Source: UBA1672 sp051967755 (GTDB lineage: Bacteria > Pseudomonadota > Alphaproteobacteria > Micavibrionales > Micavibrionaceae). Taken from it: a stretch of DNA of 64,000 bases. Where the stretch lies: assembly GCA_051967755.1 (NCBI GenBank), contig JBQDYD010000002.1:124001-188000 (forward strand). Direction: 5' to 3'. Position numbers and translations under genes: made by a program. This document shows positions 43,190 to 50,698 of this stretch, one piece after another. The notes below the pieces were generated by a model. That model was given only the letters and a program-made list of their open reading frames with translations, was not told the origin of the DNA and did no database searches. Within the stretch, counting starts at the first letter, position 1. The number at the start of each line of letters is the position of its first letter.

Positions 43190-44371
43190 ATGGTTTTAGA
43201 TCGAACAAAATATGATGGTGCGTATAAGGGCGATGATCCTGCGATTAAGGCCGCCCTTGATCGTGTGCATCCCATTACAATTGAGGCTGCGGACTGGTCA
43301 GAAGAGCAAGGCTATGGCGTTATTGACGGGTTCCTAGCTGTTGTGGACGGACGTGAGGATTTAAACGGTGCGCTGGAAAAAGCGCGTGAACTGATTAAGC
43401 GCGCTGAGTTTGAAGCCGTAACAGTTATTCGGGAATCCCAAACTCTTCAAAAAACAGAAGGCAAAGTAGATAATCTGTTTTGGAATGCATCCTTTGGGCA
43501 TGAGGGTGTCGTGCGCCCTGATCGCACCGTCGGGAGTAGACCTGCGCAGCAAGGAACGATTTTAATCAATCCTGATCACAATAATTTTTACATCAAAAAG
43601 CCCGGTGAGTTGTTTAGTGCGATGAATACTATTCGTGAATTACTGGGGCATGATGTGCCGCAATTCAAATACAAAAAAGCAGGCCTGATCAATGGCGGCC
43701 CCGATATCGGCAAAGATGTGAAAGAGATATTCGGCCAAGCGGGGAAAGTCTTTCCTGAATATATGTCGGTCTATCTCTCCAGCGGCGCTTCGACCAGTGA
43801 GCCAGGCTTGATGCATTTTGATTCAGGCTATCAGGTGCAAGAGGTTGATACGCATGGCAGCATAAATAATCGCAGTTATAGTCAATTGCCCAAAAAATTC
43901 GTTGAAGCCGCAGATGAGCGCACATTCGAAGCGCTACCGGGTGGGGTTACGATCACCGCCTCAATTATCGGCGGCGGGTCCATTGTACGCAAAACTGATC
44001 CAGATCGTTACGCGACCTATAAACAGCATGAGGCGGAAGGAACGCTAAAGGATAATAAAGTGTATTTTCAGGATGATGAAGCTCATGGATATCAGGCGCA
44101 AGATGGGGACATCATGATTATGCGCAATGATAAATGGCCTGATGATGCGCAGGGTAATCCGCGCCTGCCGTCTGATCATTGCTCCACGATATTAAATGCC
44201 TATGGTAATACAGGAAATCATTTGGGGCGTGTTGTTGGCCTTATGTCATCGCAGGTATGTTATATGTCGCCGCAAGTGCGCGAGCATTTGGGCATGAGCC
44301 GTATGCCTGAGCCGCGAGAATATGAGCACGCGCAAAATGACGATGTGCATGAGGTGCCGGAGCAAGCCTAA
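43190..44371 (+). CDS. Putative DUF1826-like beta-helix metalloprotein
   Basis: About 393 residues from ATG 43190 (a TTG four codons earlier is an alternative; neither has a good SD). The C-terminal half carries a possible double-stranded beta-helix iron site: His-x-Asp in LMHFDSGYQ (about residues 209-211), GGGSIVRKTDP, then GDIMIMRNDKWPDD and a histidine in LPSDHCSTI (about 330). This order resembles DUF1826/2-oxoglutarate-oxygenase-like folds, but overall similarity is unproven. The N-terminal half is unrecognised. No signal peptide is seen. Its stop interlocks with the convergent rhodanese gene (shared CTAA). Confidence 0.4.
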   Translation: MVLDRTKYDGAYKGDDPAIKAALDRVHPITIEAADWSEEQGYGVIDGFLAVVDGREDLNGALEKARELIKRAEFEAVTVIRESQTLQKTEGKVDNLFWNASFGHEGVVRPDRTVGSRPAQQGTILINPDHNNFYIKKPGELFSAMNTIRELLGHDVPQFKYKKAGLINGGPDIGKDVKEIFGQAGKVFPEYMSVYLSSGASTSEPGLMHFDSGYQVQEVDTHGSINNRSYSQLPKKFVEAADERTFEALPGGVTITASIIGGGSIVRKTDPDRYATYKQHEAEGTLKDNKVYFQDDEAHGYQAQDGDIMIMRNDKWPDDAQGNPRLPSDHCSTILNAYGNTGNHLGRVVGLMSSQVCYMSPQVREHLGMSRMPEPREYEHAQNDDVHEVPEQA

Positions 44372-44889
44372 GGCTTATTCCACGGCATTTTCCTGAGCAA
44401 AATCGCCAGCCCGCACCAGCCCGTAAAGCCGGCCACGGCCAATGCGGCGGCAAAAATCCCGGCAAGGGCGAACATAAAAGTCATGCCCAAAAACCCGAAG
44501 ACCACCAAGGCCGCGATCAACGTGCCCATAATCATTTGCACCTGACGAAAGATGGAGAATTTCGGCTCTGCCCCGCCTATCACGGGCAGGCCGGAGCTTT
44601 CCCATGCACCGATGCCGCCCTCAATATTAAAAATCTCGTGCTTGGCATCACTGCGGAGTATGCCGCAGGCTTGTTCCCCGCGTTTGCCCGCCAGACATTG
44701 CATGATGATTTTCTTGTCCTGCGGTATGTCCATAAATCCCATCATCTCGGATACAGTGGAGAGGGGGATAGAATGCGCATAGGGAATATGGCGGGTTTTA
44801 AATTCATCGGGTTCGCGCACATCTATTAAAACGGCGCCGCCCTGCACCAACATATCATGTGCGTCTTTTGCGGAAATGTTATGTGTCAT
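44368..44889 (-). CDS. Rhodanese-domain membrane protein
   Basis: 173 residues: a rhodanese (sulfurtransferase) domain in the first 105, with the active-site cysteine in IIMQCLAGKRGEQA, followed by two or three hydrophobic helices (about 120-165) of the DUF2892 type. The layout, rhodanese plus membrane tail, is common in sulfide-responsive operons. It follows an ArsR-type regulator by three bases and has a strong SD (AAGGAGG). It probably handles persulfide sulfur at the cytosolic face of the inner membrane (inference). Confidence 0.86.
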   Translation of the reverse strand: MTHNISAKDAHDMLVQGGAVLIDVREPDEFKTRHIPYAHSIPLSTVSEMMGFMDIPQDKKIIMQCLAGKRGEQACGILRSDAKHEIFNIEGGIGAWESSGLPVIGGAEPKFSIFRQVQMIMGTLIAALVVFGFLGMTFMFALAGIFAAALAVAGFTGWCGLAILLRKMPWNKP

Positions 44890-44892
44890 GGT

Positions 44893-45186
44893 CTAGTCCT
44901 CCTTACAAAAGGCCTCATAAAGTGTGCCCATAATGTCAAATACGTGCGGGTTGGAAATGGAGTAATAAAGCGTTCTGTGGTCGCGTCTAAATGTTACGAT
45001 GTCTTCATCCTTGAGCTTATTCAGGTGCTGCGACATAGAGGTTTGCGCAATGCCTGTTGCCTCAATCAGGGCGGTGACGTTTTTCTCCCCCTGTGACAGC
45101 TCACACAAAATCATCAATCGATCTTTGTTCGCCAGCCCTTTCAGGAAGGAAGCGGCCAGTGCTGCTTTTTCTTTCATTTCCTCCAT
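44893..45186 (-). CDS. ArsR-family regulator, SqrR/BigR-like
   Basis: 97 residues, winged helix, with recognition region IEATGIAQTSMSQHLNKLKD and wing TFRRDHRTLYYSI. There are two cysteines, at about residue 28 (MILCELSQGEKN) and 94 (YEAFCKED). These are the positions used by the persulfide sensors BigR and SqrR, whose cysteines form a tetrasulfide link. The metal-binding motif of classic ArsR is absent. The gene leads the rhodanese gene and is divergent from an AhpD-like gene across a 67-base AT-rich gap that likely holds the operator. Function as a reactive-sulfur sensor is inferred. Confidence 0.8.
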   Translation of the reverse strand: MEEMKEKAALAASFLKGLANKDRLMILCELSQGEKNVTALIEATGIAQTSMSQHLNKLKDEDIVTFRRDHRTLYYSISNPHVFDIMGTLYEAFCKED

Positions 45187-45253
45187 AAAAAAACCCTTTA
45201 TTAATTCATAAATATATCATATCATAAAAATATAAATTAACAAGGAGAGAATC

Positions 45254-45589
45254 ATGTCCAAAGATTACAAAGAAATAACCAATGATATTTCCGAATATAT
45301 TGCAGAGCTTCGTAAGGAACAGCCCGAAGCAATGGCGGGTTTTTCTGCTTTGGCAAAAGGCGCAACAGATGACGGTGCGCTTGATAAAAAGACCAAAGAG
45401 TTTGTTGCGCTGGGCATTGCGATCTCAACGCGCTGTGACGGGTGTATCGGGTTTCATGTTAAGGCCTTGAAAAAGCTTGGCGCAACCCGCGCCGAGGTCG
45501 CCGAGGTTCTGGCGATGGGCGTCTATATGGGCGGCGGGCCGTCATTAATGTATGCCGCCGATGCTTTGCGTGCCTATGATCAATTTTAA
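45254..45589 (+). CDS. Carboxymuconolactone decarboxylase / AhpD-like protein
   Basis: 111 residues of the CMD/AhpD superfamily. The redox pair Cys-x2-Cys with the downstream histidine is in RCDGCIGFHVKALKKLGA, the hallmark of AhpD-type alkylhydroperoxidase members. The C-terminal MGVYMGGGPSLMYAADAL is also typical. It has an AAGGAGAG ribosome-binding site. It is divergently oriented from the SqrR-like regulator and may belong to its regulon, which suggests a role in thiol or sulfur redox chemistry. The stop interlocks with the convergent membrane-protein gene (shared TTAA). Confidence 0.88.
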   Translation: MSKDYKEITNDISEYIAELRKEQPEAMAGFSALAKGATDDGALDKKTKEFVALGIAISTRCDGCIGFHVKALKKLGATRAEVAEVLAMGVYMGGGPSLMYAADALRAYDQF

Positions 45590-46548
45590 CGTGATGCGGC
45601 GCTCGGTTTGAACCTGATGCTTATAACTGAGCGCCCTAAGCTTTTGATTGTTAAGACATTTAGCGGTAATTCCAAAAGCACATGCAGAATACTAAGGAAT
45701 AGCAGAGCCACAAACCCTGTGCGGTAATCGTACAGATAGGTGCCGATGCAAAGCATATAAAGCGCGCATAGCGATATCATGCGGCGTTTACTTATGGCGT
45801 TCCATTTGATGATGTTCACTTTTGAAAACCAGTTTAGGTAATGATAAGTGTAGGCAAAGGCCAAAAAGCCCAAAACCGCATGGCCGTCGACCCACCCGCG
45901 AAATGACAGCAGGTTCGCCAAATAGGCCGCGATGCCGTCAAACATGCCGATATTGTTTGTAACAAAAATCGGGGCGATCATGGCCTCTGACGGGCGAATG
46001 AAAAAGAAAATTGATCCGCATGCGATAAAAACCCAAAATGATATAAAGCCCCAGATATTCTGGCTTTTGAAAGCTCCGTATAAGATAAAGCATCCCGTGA
46101 AAATATAAATATGCACAACCGATGGTAGTAAAACAATTAATCCTAAAACAAATCCCGGGAACACACCGCGTATAACCAAAAACACGGCGGCGATAATGAT
46201 AAAGATCGAAAGGCGTTGCCAGAGTTTGGGGGTGAGTATGACGGCGCAGGCGCCCGCCAGTGCGACAACATAAATATTATAGATGGTGTTATTTCCGCCC
46301 ATAAACGGCATATAAATGGCGGTGATGATAAGGCTGGTGAGGGCGAGGCCGTACGCCCAAATCATTTTATTATCTGTGAAGTAATTTTTATCATGCATCC
46401 ATGAAATCTGTGTCAGATAATGCGCGGGGCCCAAAAACGCGTAAGAGAGGAGAACCATTTCGAGGGGCAGCGCATAGGCCATCGCACATGAGGCGAGCAT
46501 GAGCGCGATATTGACCTGATCAGCATTTTTGGGGTGTGTATGTGTCAT
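45586..46548 (-). CDS. Uncharacterised polytopic membrane protein
   Basis: 320 residues with roughly nine or ten hydrophobic helices. Conserved-looking polar positions inside or next to helices include FLGPAHYLTQISWMHDKNYF near the N-terminus and GHAVLGFLAFAYTYHYLNWF in the third quarter. Several histidines of this type could bind a metal or haem, as in membrane hydroxylases and desaturase-like proteins, but the exact motif is not one I recognise. It is transcribed alone, upstream of the AhpD-like gene on the opposite strand. Confidence 0.6.
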   Translation of the reverse strand: MTHTHPKNADQVNIALMLASCAMAYALPLEMVLLSYAFLGPAHYLTQISWMHDKNYFTDNKMIWAYGLALTSLIITAIYMPFMGGNNTIYNIYVVALAGACAVILTPKLWQRLSIFIIIAAVFLVIRGVFPGFVLGLIVLLPSVVHIYIFTGCFILYGAFKSQNIWGFISFWVFIACGSIFFFIRPSEAMIAPIFVTNNIGMFDGIAAYLANLLSFRGWVDGHAVLGFLAFAYTYHYLNWFSKVNIIKWNAISKRRMISLCALYMLCIGTYLYDYRTGFVALLFLSILHVLLELPLNVLTIKSLGRSVISIRFKPSAASR

Positions 46549-46567
46549 GTTTAAAAAATCTCTCTAT

Positions 46568-46600
46568 AAAAAAAGCCATCCCTTATTTGATAAAAGGATG
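46568..46600 (-). terminator. Rho-independent terminator of nrdB
   Basis: On the minus strand CATCCTTT / AAGGGATG (one G-T pair) forms an eight-base-pair stem with a loop of about eight bases, followed by GGC and seven T. It lies about 30 bases after the nrdB stop. Confidence 0.75.
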
Positions 46601-46631
46601 ACCGTTTCAATTCAGTGCATTGTAATTCTTA

Positions 46632-47687
46632 TCATGCGGCTTCACCTTCGTTTGTGCCGCCGATTTTTTTGCCGTAATTACCTGAGAAGATATCCTCTGA
46701 GAAGACTTCCTCCCATGTGCCTTGGGTTGAGGCTTTGGCATATTCTGTCGCGCGGTTTTCAAAGAAGTTTGTGTGCTCTGCCCCGTTCAGCATTTCATCC
46801 ATCCACGGCAACGGGTTTTTCTCTACGCCGTATATTGGCTCCAGCTTTAGTTGCTGCAGGCGGCGATCCCCGATATAGCGGATATATTGTTTTACATCCT
46901 CAGGTGACATGCCTTCAATCTCCCCCATTTCAAAGGCCAGATCGATAAATGCATCTTCGTGTTCGATTGTAATCTCGCAGCATTCGATGATCTCGGCTTT
47001 TAATTCGTCATCCCAGATATCGCGGTTTTCATCAATGAATGCATTAAACAGGCGCATCATCGACAGGCAATGTAATGTTTCATCACGCACAGACCATGTT
47101 ACGATTTGCCCCATGCCCTTCATTTTATTAAAGCGCGGGAAGTTCATCAGAATGGCGAAGGAGGCGAAGAGCGCGAGCCCCTCTGTGAATGCGCCGAACA
47201 TGGCCATGGTCTTGGCAATATCGCGGCGAGATTCCATGGAGACATCTTGCATGTAATCAAATTTATCCTTCATTTCCTTATATTTCAGGAAGGCGGAATA
47301 TTCGATTTCTGGCATACCGATTGTATCCAGCAAGTGCGAGTATGCGGCAATATGCACGGTTTCGATGTTGGAAAACGCCGAGAGCATCATTTGAACCTCC
47401 ACCGGGCCGAAGACCTGCGAGTAATGCTTCATGTAACAATTATTCACCTCCACATCGGCCTGTGTGAAAAATCTGAAGATTTGCGTCATCAGGTTTTTCT
47501 CTGCCGGGGTCAGCTTTTGTTTCCAATCGCGCACATCCTCTGCCAACGGCACTTCCTCAGGCAGCCAGTGGATGCGTTGCTGCGTCAGCCATGCTTCATA
47601 ACACCAAGGGTATAAAAACGGTTTATAGACGTGGCGCTCTATTAAAAGCGGTGAGTCCGATTGTGCAATATCATTGATTTTGCTCAT
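46632..47687 (-). CDS. nrdB: Ribonucleoside-diphosphate reductase, beta subunit (class Ia)
   Basis: Di-iron/tyrosyl-radical subunit, about 351 residues from ATG 47687 with AAGGAG upstream; a longer frame adds 12 residues but no better start. Ligands and radical region are visible: ADVEVNNCYMKHYSQVF, then SNIETVHIAAYSHLLDTIG (Glu-x2-His and the following Tyr), WSVRDETLHCLSMM, and the later EITIEHEDAFIDLA. There is no ATP-cone. The alpha subunit gene lies 3 kb away on the same strand, with four other genes in between, which is unusual. Confidence 0.95.
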   Translation of the reverse strand: MSKINDIAQSDSPLLIERHVYKPFLYPWCYEAWLTQQRIHWLPEEVPLAEDVRDWKQKLTPAEKNLMTQIFRFFTQADVEVNNCYMKHYSQVFGPVEVQMMLSAFSNIETVHIAAYSHLLDTIGMPEIEYSAFLKYKEMKDKFDYMQDVSMESRRDIAKTMAMFGAFTEGLALFASFAILMNFPRFNKMKGMGQIVTWSVRDETLHCLSMMRLFNAFIDENRDIWDDELKAEIIECCEITIEHEDAFIDLAFEMGEIEGMSPEDVKQYIRYIGDRRLQQLKLEPIYGVEKNPLPWMDEMLNGAEHTNFFENRATEYAKASTQGTWEEVFSEDIFSGNYGKKIGGTNEGEAA

Positions 47688-47827
47688 AATATACTCCTTG
47701 GTTGGTGATTGTGTGCTCGGCATTTTACTCTGTTTTTGATGCGCTGCTGAGTCTTTTTTTGAAGTTTTAAAACGTGCGCGTGTGAAATATTTTGTAATTC
47801 TTTTAAGGCGCTGATAAAAAATAAAAT

Positions 47828-48646
47828 ATGGAACAAAATACCGACGATTTTTATGAGATTATTTGGGTGCGTCACGGGCTGTCGGAGGGTAACGAAGACC
47901 CCGAAGTCTACCAAGAGGGCGATCCGAAAGTACATCTCACCGATGAGGGCGTGCGTCAGGGCATTCGCGCCGGGCGGTTCTTGGGCGAATATCTGGGCGA
48001 TGATGTCGATGATGTTCTGTTCGTTAGCGGTGAATTTATGCGCCACCGCCAAACTTATGGCGCGCTGTGGAAAGGGATGGGGCAGGATGGTTCCCCGCCG
48101 GAGCGGTTTGATGCCAGGTTGAATGAGCAGAGCTTTGGCGTGCTTCCCTTTATGATTGGCGAGGGCGGCGAATATGAAACCGTATCGCAGCATTATTCGA
48201 AAAAAGTGCGCGATACAAATGCGTTTTCTGCCAGCGCCCTGCATGGGGAATCGGCGCGTGATGCCAGCGGTCATATTAAGAGCTTCATCGATGGCACGTT
48301 AAAGCGTGATATGGAGGAAGGGCATAAGCGCATTGTTGTGGTCACATCGGGGCGGGTTATTCAAACGGCGCTGATGAATTGGTTCCATCTGCCCAGTGAA
48401 TCGATTGAGAACGGGCAACTGAAAAACCCGAATAACTGCGATATTATCTCGATCAGCGGTTCGCCTAAAAACTGGAGCGCGACGAAAATCTATGACGGGC
48501 CGAGCGCCACTGCGCAGGATATTGATTATATCGAAGGGATTGAGCCTTTGAGCATTCCTGATGTGCCTGATCATATCGCCGATGAGCCTGAATTTGAGGA
48601 TCTAAAGCACACAGGCGGGAGCGCGCATGATGATGTTTCGCCTTAA
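47828..48646 (+). CDS. Histidine phosphatase superfamily protein
   Basis: 272 residues, phosphoglycerate-mutase fold. The catalytic RHG triad motif is in IIWVRHGLSEGNEDPE at residues 13-15, with the second arginine in FMRHRQTYGAL, and a phosphate-binding stretch VVVTSGRVIQTALMNW later. The classical second histidine is replaced by a serine-glycine region here (TSGR), so activity may differ from standard enzymes. No SD is seen. The exported protein gene that follows overlaps by 20 bases. The substrate is unknown. Confidence 0.8.
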   Translation: MEQNTDDFYEIIWVRHGLSEGNEDPEVYQEGDPKVHLTDEGVRQGIRAGRFLGEYLGDDVDDVLFVSGEFMRHRQTYGALWKGMGQDGSPPERFDARLNEQSFGVLPFMIGEGGEYETVSQHYSKKVRDTNAFSASALHGESARDASGHIKSFIDGTLKRDMEEGHKRIVVVTSGRVIQTALMNWFHLPSESIENGQLKNPNNCDIISISGSPKNWSATKIYDGPSATAQDIDYIEGIEPLSIPDVPDHIADEPEFEDLKHTGGSAHDDVSP

Positions 48647-49040
48647 GGCGCTGTTAATCGCTGCGCTAGTTTGTATGGCTCCGTCGTTATCGAACGCGGA
48701 GTCTGATCGGTTCACCGTTTTCCTGAATGATTTGCCGCACACAAAGTCAGAAAATGTGCGTCCGTGTTATCCTGTGTTTGCAAAGTTTGAACATCCAAAC
48801 CCCAAGGTAACCCGAATTCGCATGCGATATCCGTATAATCATGACATGTATAAATTCTTTGATGTGAATTTGGAGGCGAACTTACAGCTACATGAAGATT
48901 ACATGAGGCAAGGTAAGGTCAGCCTGAGTGATTTCATCGCCGAAGATTATGACGGGAATAGTTACGGGCAGATGACCCTGACATTTATTCCCGTTGATCC
49001 CGCCAATGGCGAATTGTGTGACGCGTATTTGAATTCCTAA
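48627..49040 (+). CDS. Small exported protein, unknown function
   Basis: 137 residues with a Sec signal (about 1-24, ending SLSNAES). Two cysteines (NVRPCYPVF and GELCDAYLNS) could pair. The mature part is beta-rich with no known motif. It overlaps the phosphatase gene by 20 bases and has GGGAG inside that gene, so it is likely translationally coupled. Its stop interlocks with the convergent gene at 49037 (shared CTAA). The family was not recognised. Confidence 0.65.
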   Translation: MMMFRLKALLIAALVCMAPSLSNAESDRFTVFLNDLPHTKSENVRPCYPVFAKFEHPNPKVTRIRMRYPYNHDMYKFFDVNLEANLQLHEDYMRQGKVSLSDFIAEDYDGNSYGQMTLTFIPVDPANGELCDAYLNS

Positions 49041-49468
49041 TCAACAGTTGGGTGGCAAACCAATTCGGGGCCATGAAAATGCGTTGCCCCGCCGCTTGCG
49101 ACACATTCTTCAAATCCTGCTTCGTTCGCAGAAAATACACCGTCAGGGCCCGGGTCGAACGCTGTTTGTGCGGCGTGTTCTGTCGGGATCGCGTGCTCAA
49201 TTTCCGATGGTGCTGCTGTAACGCTTTGGTCGATAAATGGTGTTGCATCGGTGGCCACGGGGGTGGCCATATCTGAAAACAGTGTCGGGTCCATAAACGC
49301 GCCCGTTGATGCGGGGTTGAACAGGTTCGTCAGCCACGCCCCTGCCTGTCCCGATATTTCATACAGGCCGAGCGGGTACATGAATATATGCCCAACAAAG
49401 CAGCCAAGCGTTGCCATGGCGGCAAACATGAACGGGTTTTTTAAATCTGAGAATGAATGTTCACCCAT
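49037..49468 (-). CDS. Zur-box-controlled membrane protein with metal-binding-type tail
   Basis: 143 residues. One or two hydrophobic helices lie in the first 50 residues (PFMFAAMATLGCFVGHIFMY). A long low-complexity acidic region with several His follows (EIEHAIPTEHAAQ), then a C-terminus holding Cys and His in a pattern suited to bind zinc (FEECVASGG, THFHGPELVCHP). Two Zur-type operators lie immediately upstream and the zur gene is the neighbour on the same strand, so it should be made when zinc is scarce. A role in zinc uptake or storage is inference; I do not recognise the family. Confidence 0.62.
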   Translation of the reverse strand: MGEHSFSDLKNPFMFAAMATLGCFVGHIFMYPLGLYEISGQAGAWLTNLFNPASTGAFMDPTLFSDMATPVATDATPFIDQSVTAAPSEIEHAIPTEHAAQTAFDPGPDGVFSANEAGFEECVASGGATHFHGPELVCHPTVD

Positions 49469-49488
49469 AATCGCATCACATCTGTTAT

Positions 49489-49501
49489 GTTATATTGTAA
49501 C
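49489..49501. promoter_or_regulatory. Zur box 1
   Basis: GTTATATTGTAAC matches the Zur palindrome GTTATA-N-TATAAC with one mismatch. Its centre is 18 bases from box 2, and it lies 20 bases before the start codon at 49468. Confidence 0.7.
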
Positions 49502-49506
49502 AATTT

Positions 49507-49519
49507 GTTATAGTATAAC
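49507..49519. promoter_or_regulatory. Zur box 2
   Basis: GTTATAGTATAAC is a perfect 6-1-6 palindrome equal to the Zur consensus of proteobacteria. Confidence 0.8.
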
Positions 49520-49579
49520 ACTTATAAAGCATTCGCTTGGCGGGGTGCAAGTTTTTTCTTTACAGAATAATGTAGCGGG

Positions 49580-50008
49580 TTACGCGCATTTTACGCACTG
49601 GCCATGCACTTCGACATTCCAATGGTGAAGAATAAATTGTTCTGTTTCGACTTTGTCTTGTAGGGCTTTCGGGAGAGAGCAAAGATGTATTTCCTCAACC
49701 GTGCCGCAACTGTCACAGATCATAAATTGAGAGCCGCCATGTTTATGATTAACATCACAAGGCACATAAGCATTGAGGGATTCAATGCGGTGAATAAAGC
49801 CGTGCTCCGTTAGGAAGTCAAGCGCGCGATAGGCCGTTGGCGGCTTGGGGCTTTTGATGTCTTTGCCCATGCTTTCCAACACTTCGTACGCAGTGATAGG
49901 CTTTTTTGATTTTTGCACGATCTTAAACGCACTCAGCCGTGGCGGCGTCAGCCGCAAATTCTGGGCTTGGCAATAGTCTTTGAAAGATTGCAAAGGTGTC
50001 TTTGTCAT
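49580..50008 (-). CDS. zur: Zinc uptake regulator (Fur family)
   Basis: 142 residues. The winged helix (about 15-80) contains RLTPPRLSAFKIVQKSKKPI and the helix PPTAYRALDFLTEHGFIH. The structural zinc site is Cys-x2-Cys in FMICDSCGTVEEIHL plus Cys-x2-Cys at the very end (GQCVKCA). The sequence groups with Zur by the phrase TAYRALDFL, and the Zur boxes next door agree. The start ATG has no SD, while TATACT ends seven bases before it, so the transcript may be leaderless. The gene lies between msrB and the Zur-box-controlled membrane-protein gene. Confidence 0.88.
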   Translation of the reverse strand: MTKTPLQSFKDYCQAQNLRLTPPRLSAFKIVQKSKKPITAYEVLESMGKDIKSPKPPTAYRALDFLTEHGFIHRIESLNAYVPCDVNHKHGGSQFMICDSCGTVEEIHLCSLPKALQDKVETEQFILHHWNVEVHGQCVKCA

Positions 50009-50015
50009 ACAGGAC

Positions 50016-50021
50016 AGTATA
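50016..50021 (-). promoter_or_regulatory. -10 element of a possibly leaderless zur transcript
   Basis: TATACT on the minus strand ends seven bases before the zur ATG. No convincing -35 was found; the upstream bases belong to the hairpin at 50023-50055. Confidence 0.35.
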
Positions 50022-50022
50022 A

Positions 50023-50055
50023 AACCATTCCGCTATTCTGGCTAGCGCAATGGTT
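50023..50055 (-). terminator. Long hairpin between msrB and zur, possible terminator
   Basis: AACCATT and CGCTA pair with TAGCG and AATGGTT around a seven-base loop, with one G-G or C-C mismatch between the two blocks. Only a short T-rich tail (TTAT) follows, so termination efficiency is uncertain. Confidence 0.5.
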
Positions 50056-50060
50056 CAGAA

Positions 50061-50606
50061 TTATTCAAACAAAGATTTATATTCGCCGTATCCTTGTTCC
50101 TCCAGATTATCCTTATGAATAAACCGAAGTGCGGCGGAGTTAATACAATATCTCAGGCCGCCTTTATCTTTCGGGCCGTCATCAAAAACATGACCGAGAT
50201 GTGAGTCCGCCTTGGATGAGCGCACCTCTGTGCGCGGCAGGAACAGTTTTGTATCTGTGTGTTCGGAAAGGGAGCTGCCGTCTATCGGCTTGGTAAAGCT
50301 GGGCCAGCCTGTTCCTGAATCGAATTTATCGACTGAAGAGAAGAGCGGCTCACCCGAGACAACGTCGACATAAATACCCGGCTCTTTATTGTCCCAATAT
50401 TCATTTTCAAATGGTGGCTCTGTGCCGTCATGCTGGGTGACGTATTTTTGCATTTTGCTCAGGTCGGTTTTATTCAAAGGTTTGATTTCTTTTTTGGTCA
50501 TTGATGTTTGCCCTTCATTATCCGCCTGTGTCGGTTGATATGCTGCATAAGCAACCAGTAATCCACCTGCGGCAAGTGTTATTATAGCCGTTTTTCTAAG
50601 CTTCAT
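50061..50606 (-). CDS. msrB: Peptide-methionine (R)-S-oxide reductase, exported
   Basis: 181 residues. It begins with a hydrophobic signal or anchor (about 5-24), so it probably acts in the periplasm. The MsrB fold shows EPPFENEYWDNKEPGIYVDV, FDSGTGWPSFTKPI, SHLGHVFDDGP and the catalytic cysteine in LRYCINSAALRF. The two Cys-x2-Cys pairs that bind zinc in many MsrB proteins are absent. It repairs oxidised methionine in exported proteins (family knowledge). Confidence 0.92.
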   Translation of the reverse strand: MKLRKTAIITLAAGGLLVAYAAYQPTQADNEGQTSMTKKEIKPLNKTDLSKMQKYVTQHDGTEPPFENEYWDNKEPGIYVDVVSGEPLFSSVDKFDSGTGWPSFTKPIDGSSLSEHTDTKLFLPRTEVRSSKADSHLGHVFDDGPKDKGGLRYCINSAALRFIHKDNLEEQGYGEYKSLFE

Positions 50607-50698
50607 GGCCGTATCCCTTTTTTATTTGTTGTTACTAGGATATTCGCAGGAAATAATATTTCGTTACACGGGCGCATATATGTTGCTGAGCATGAATA

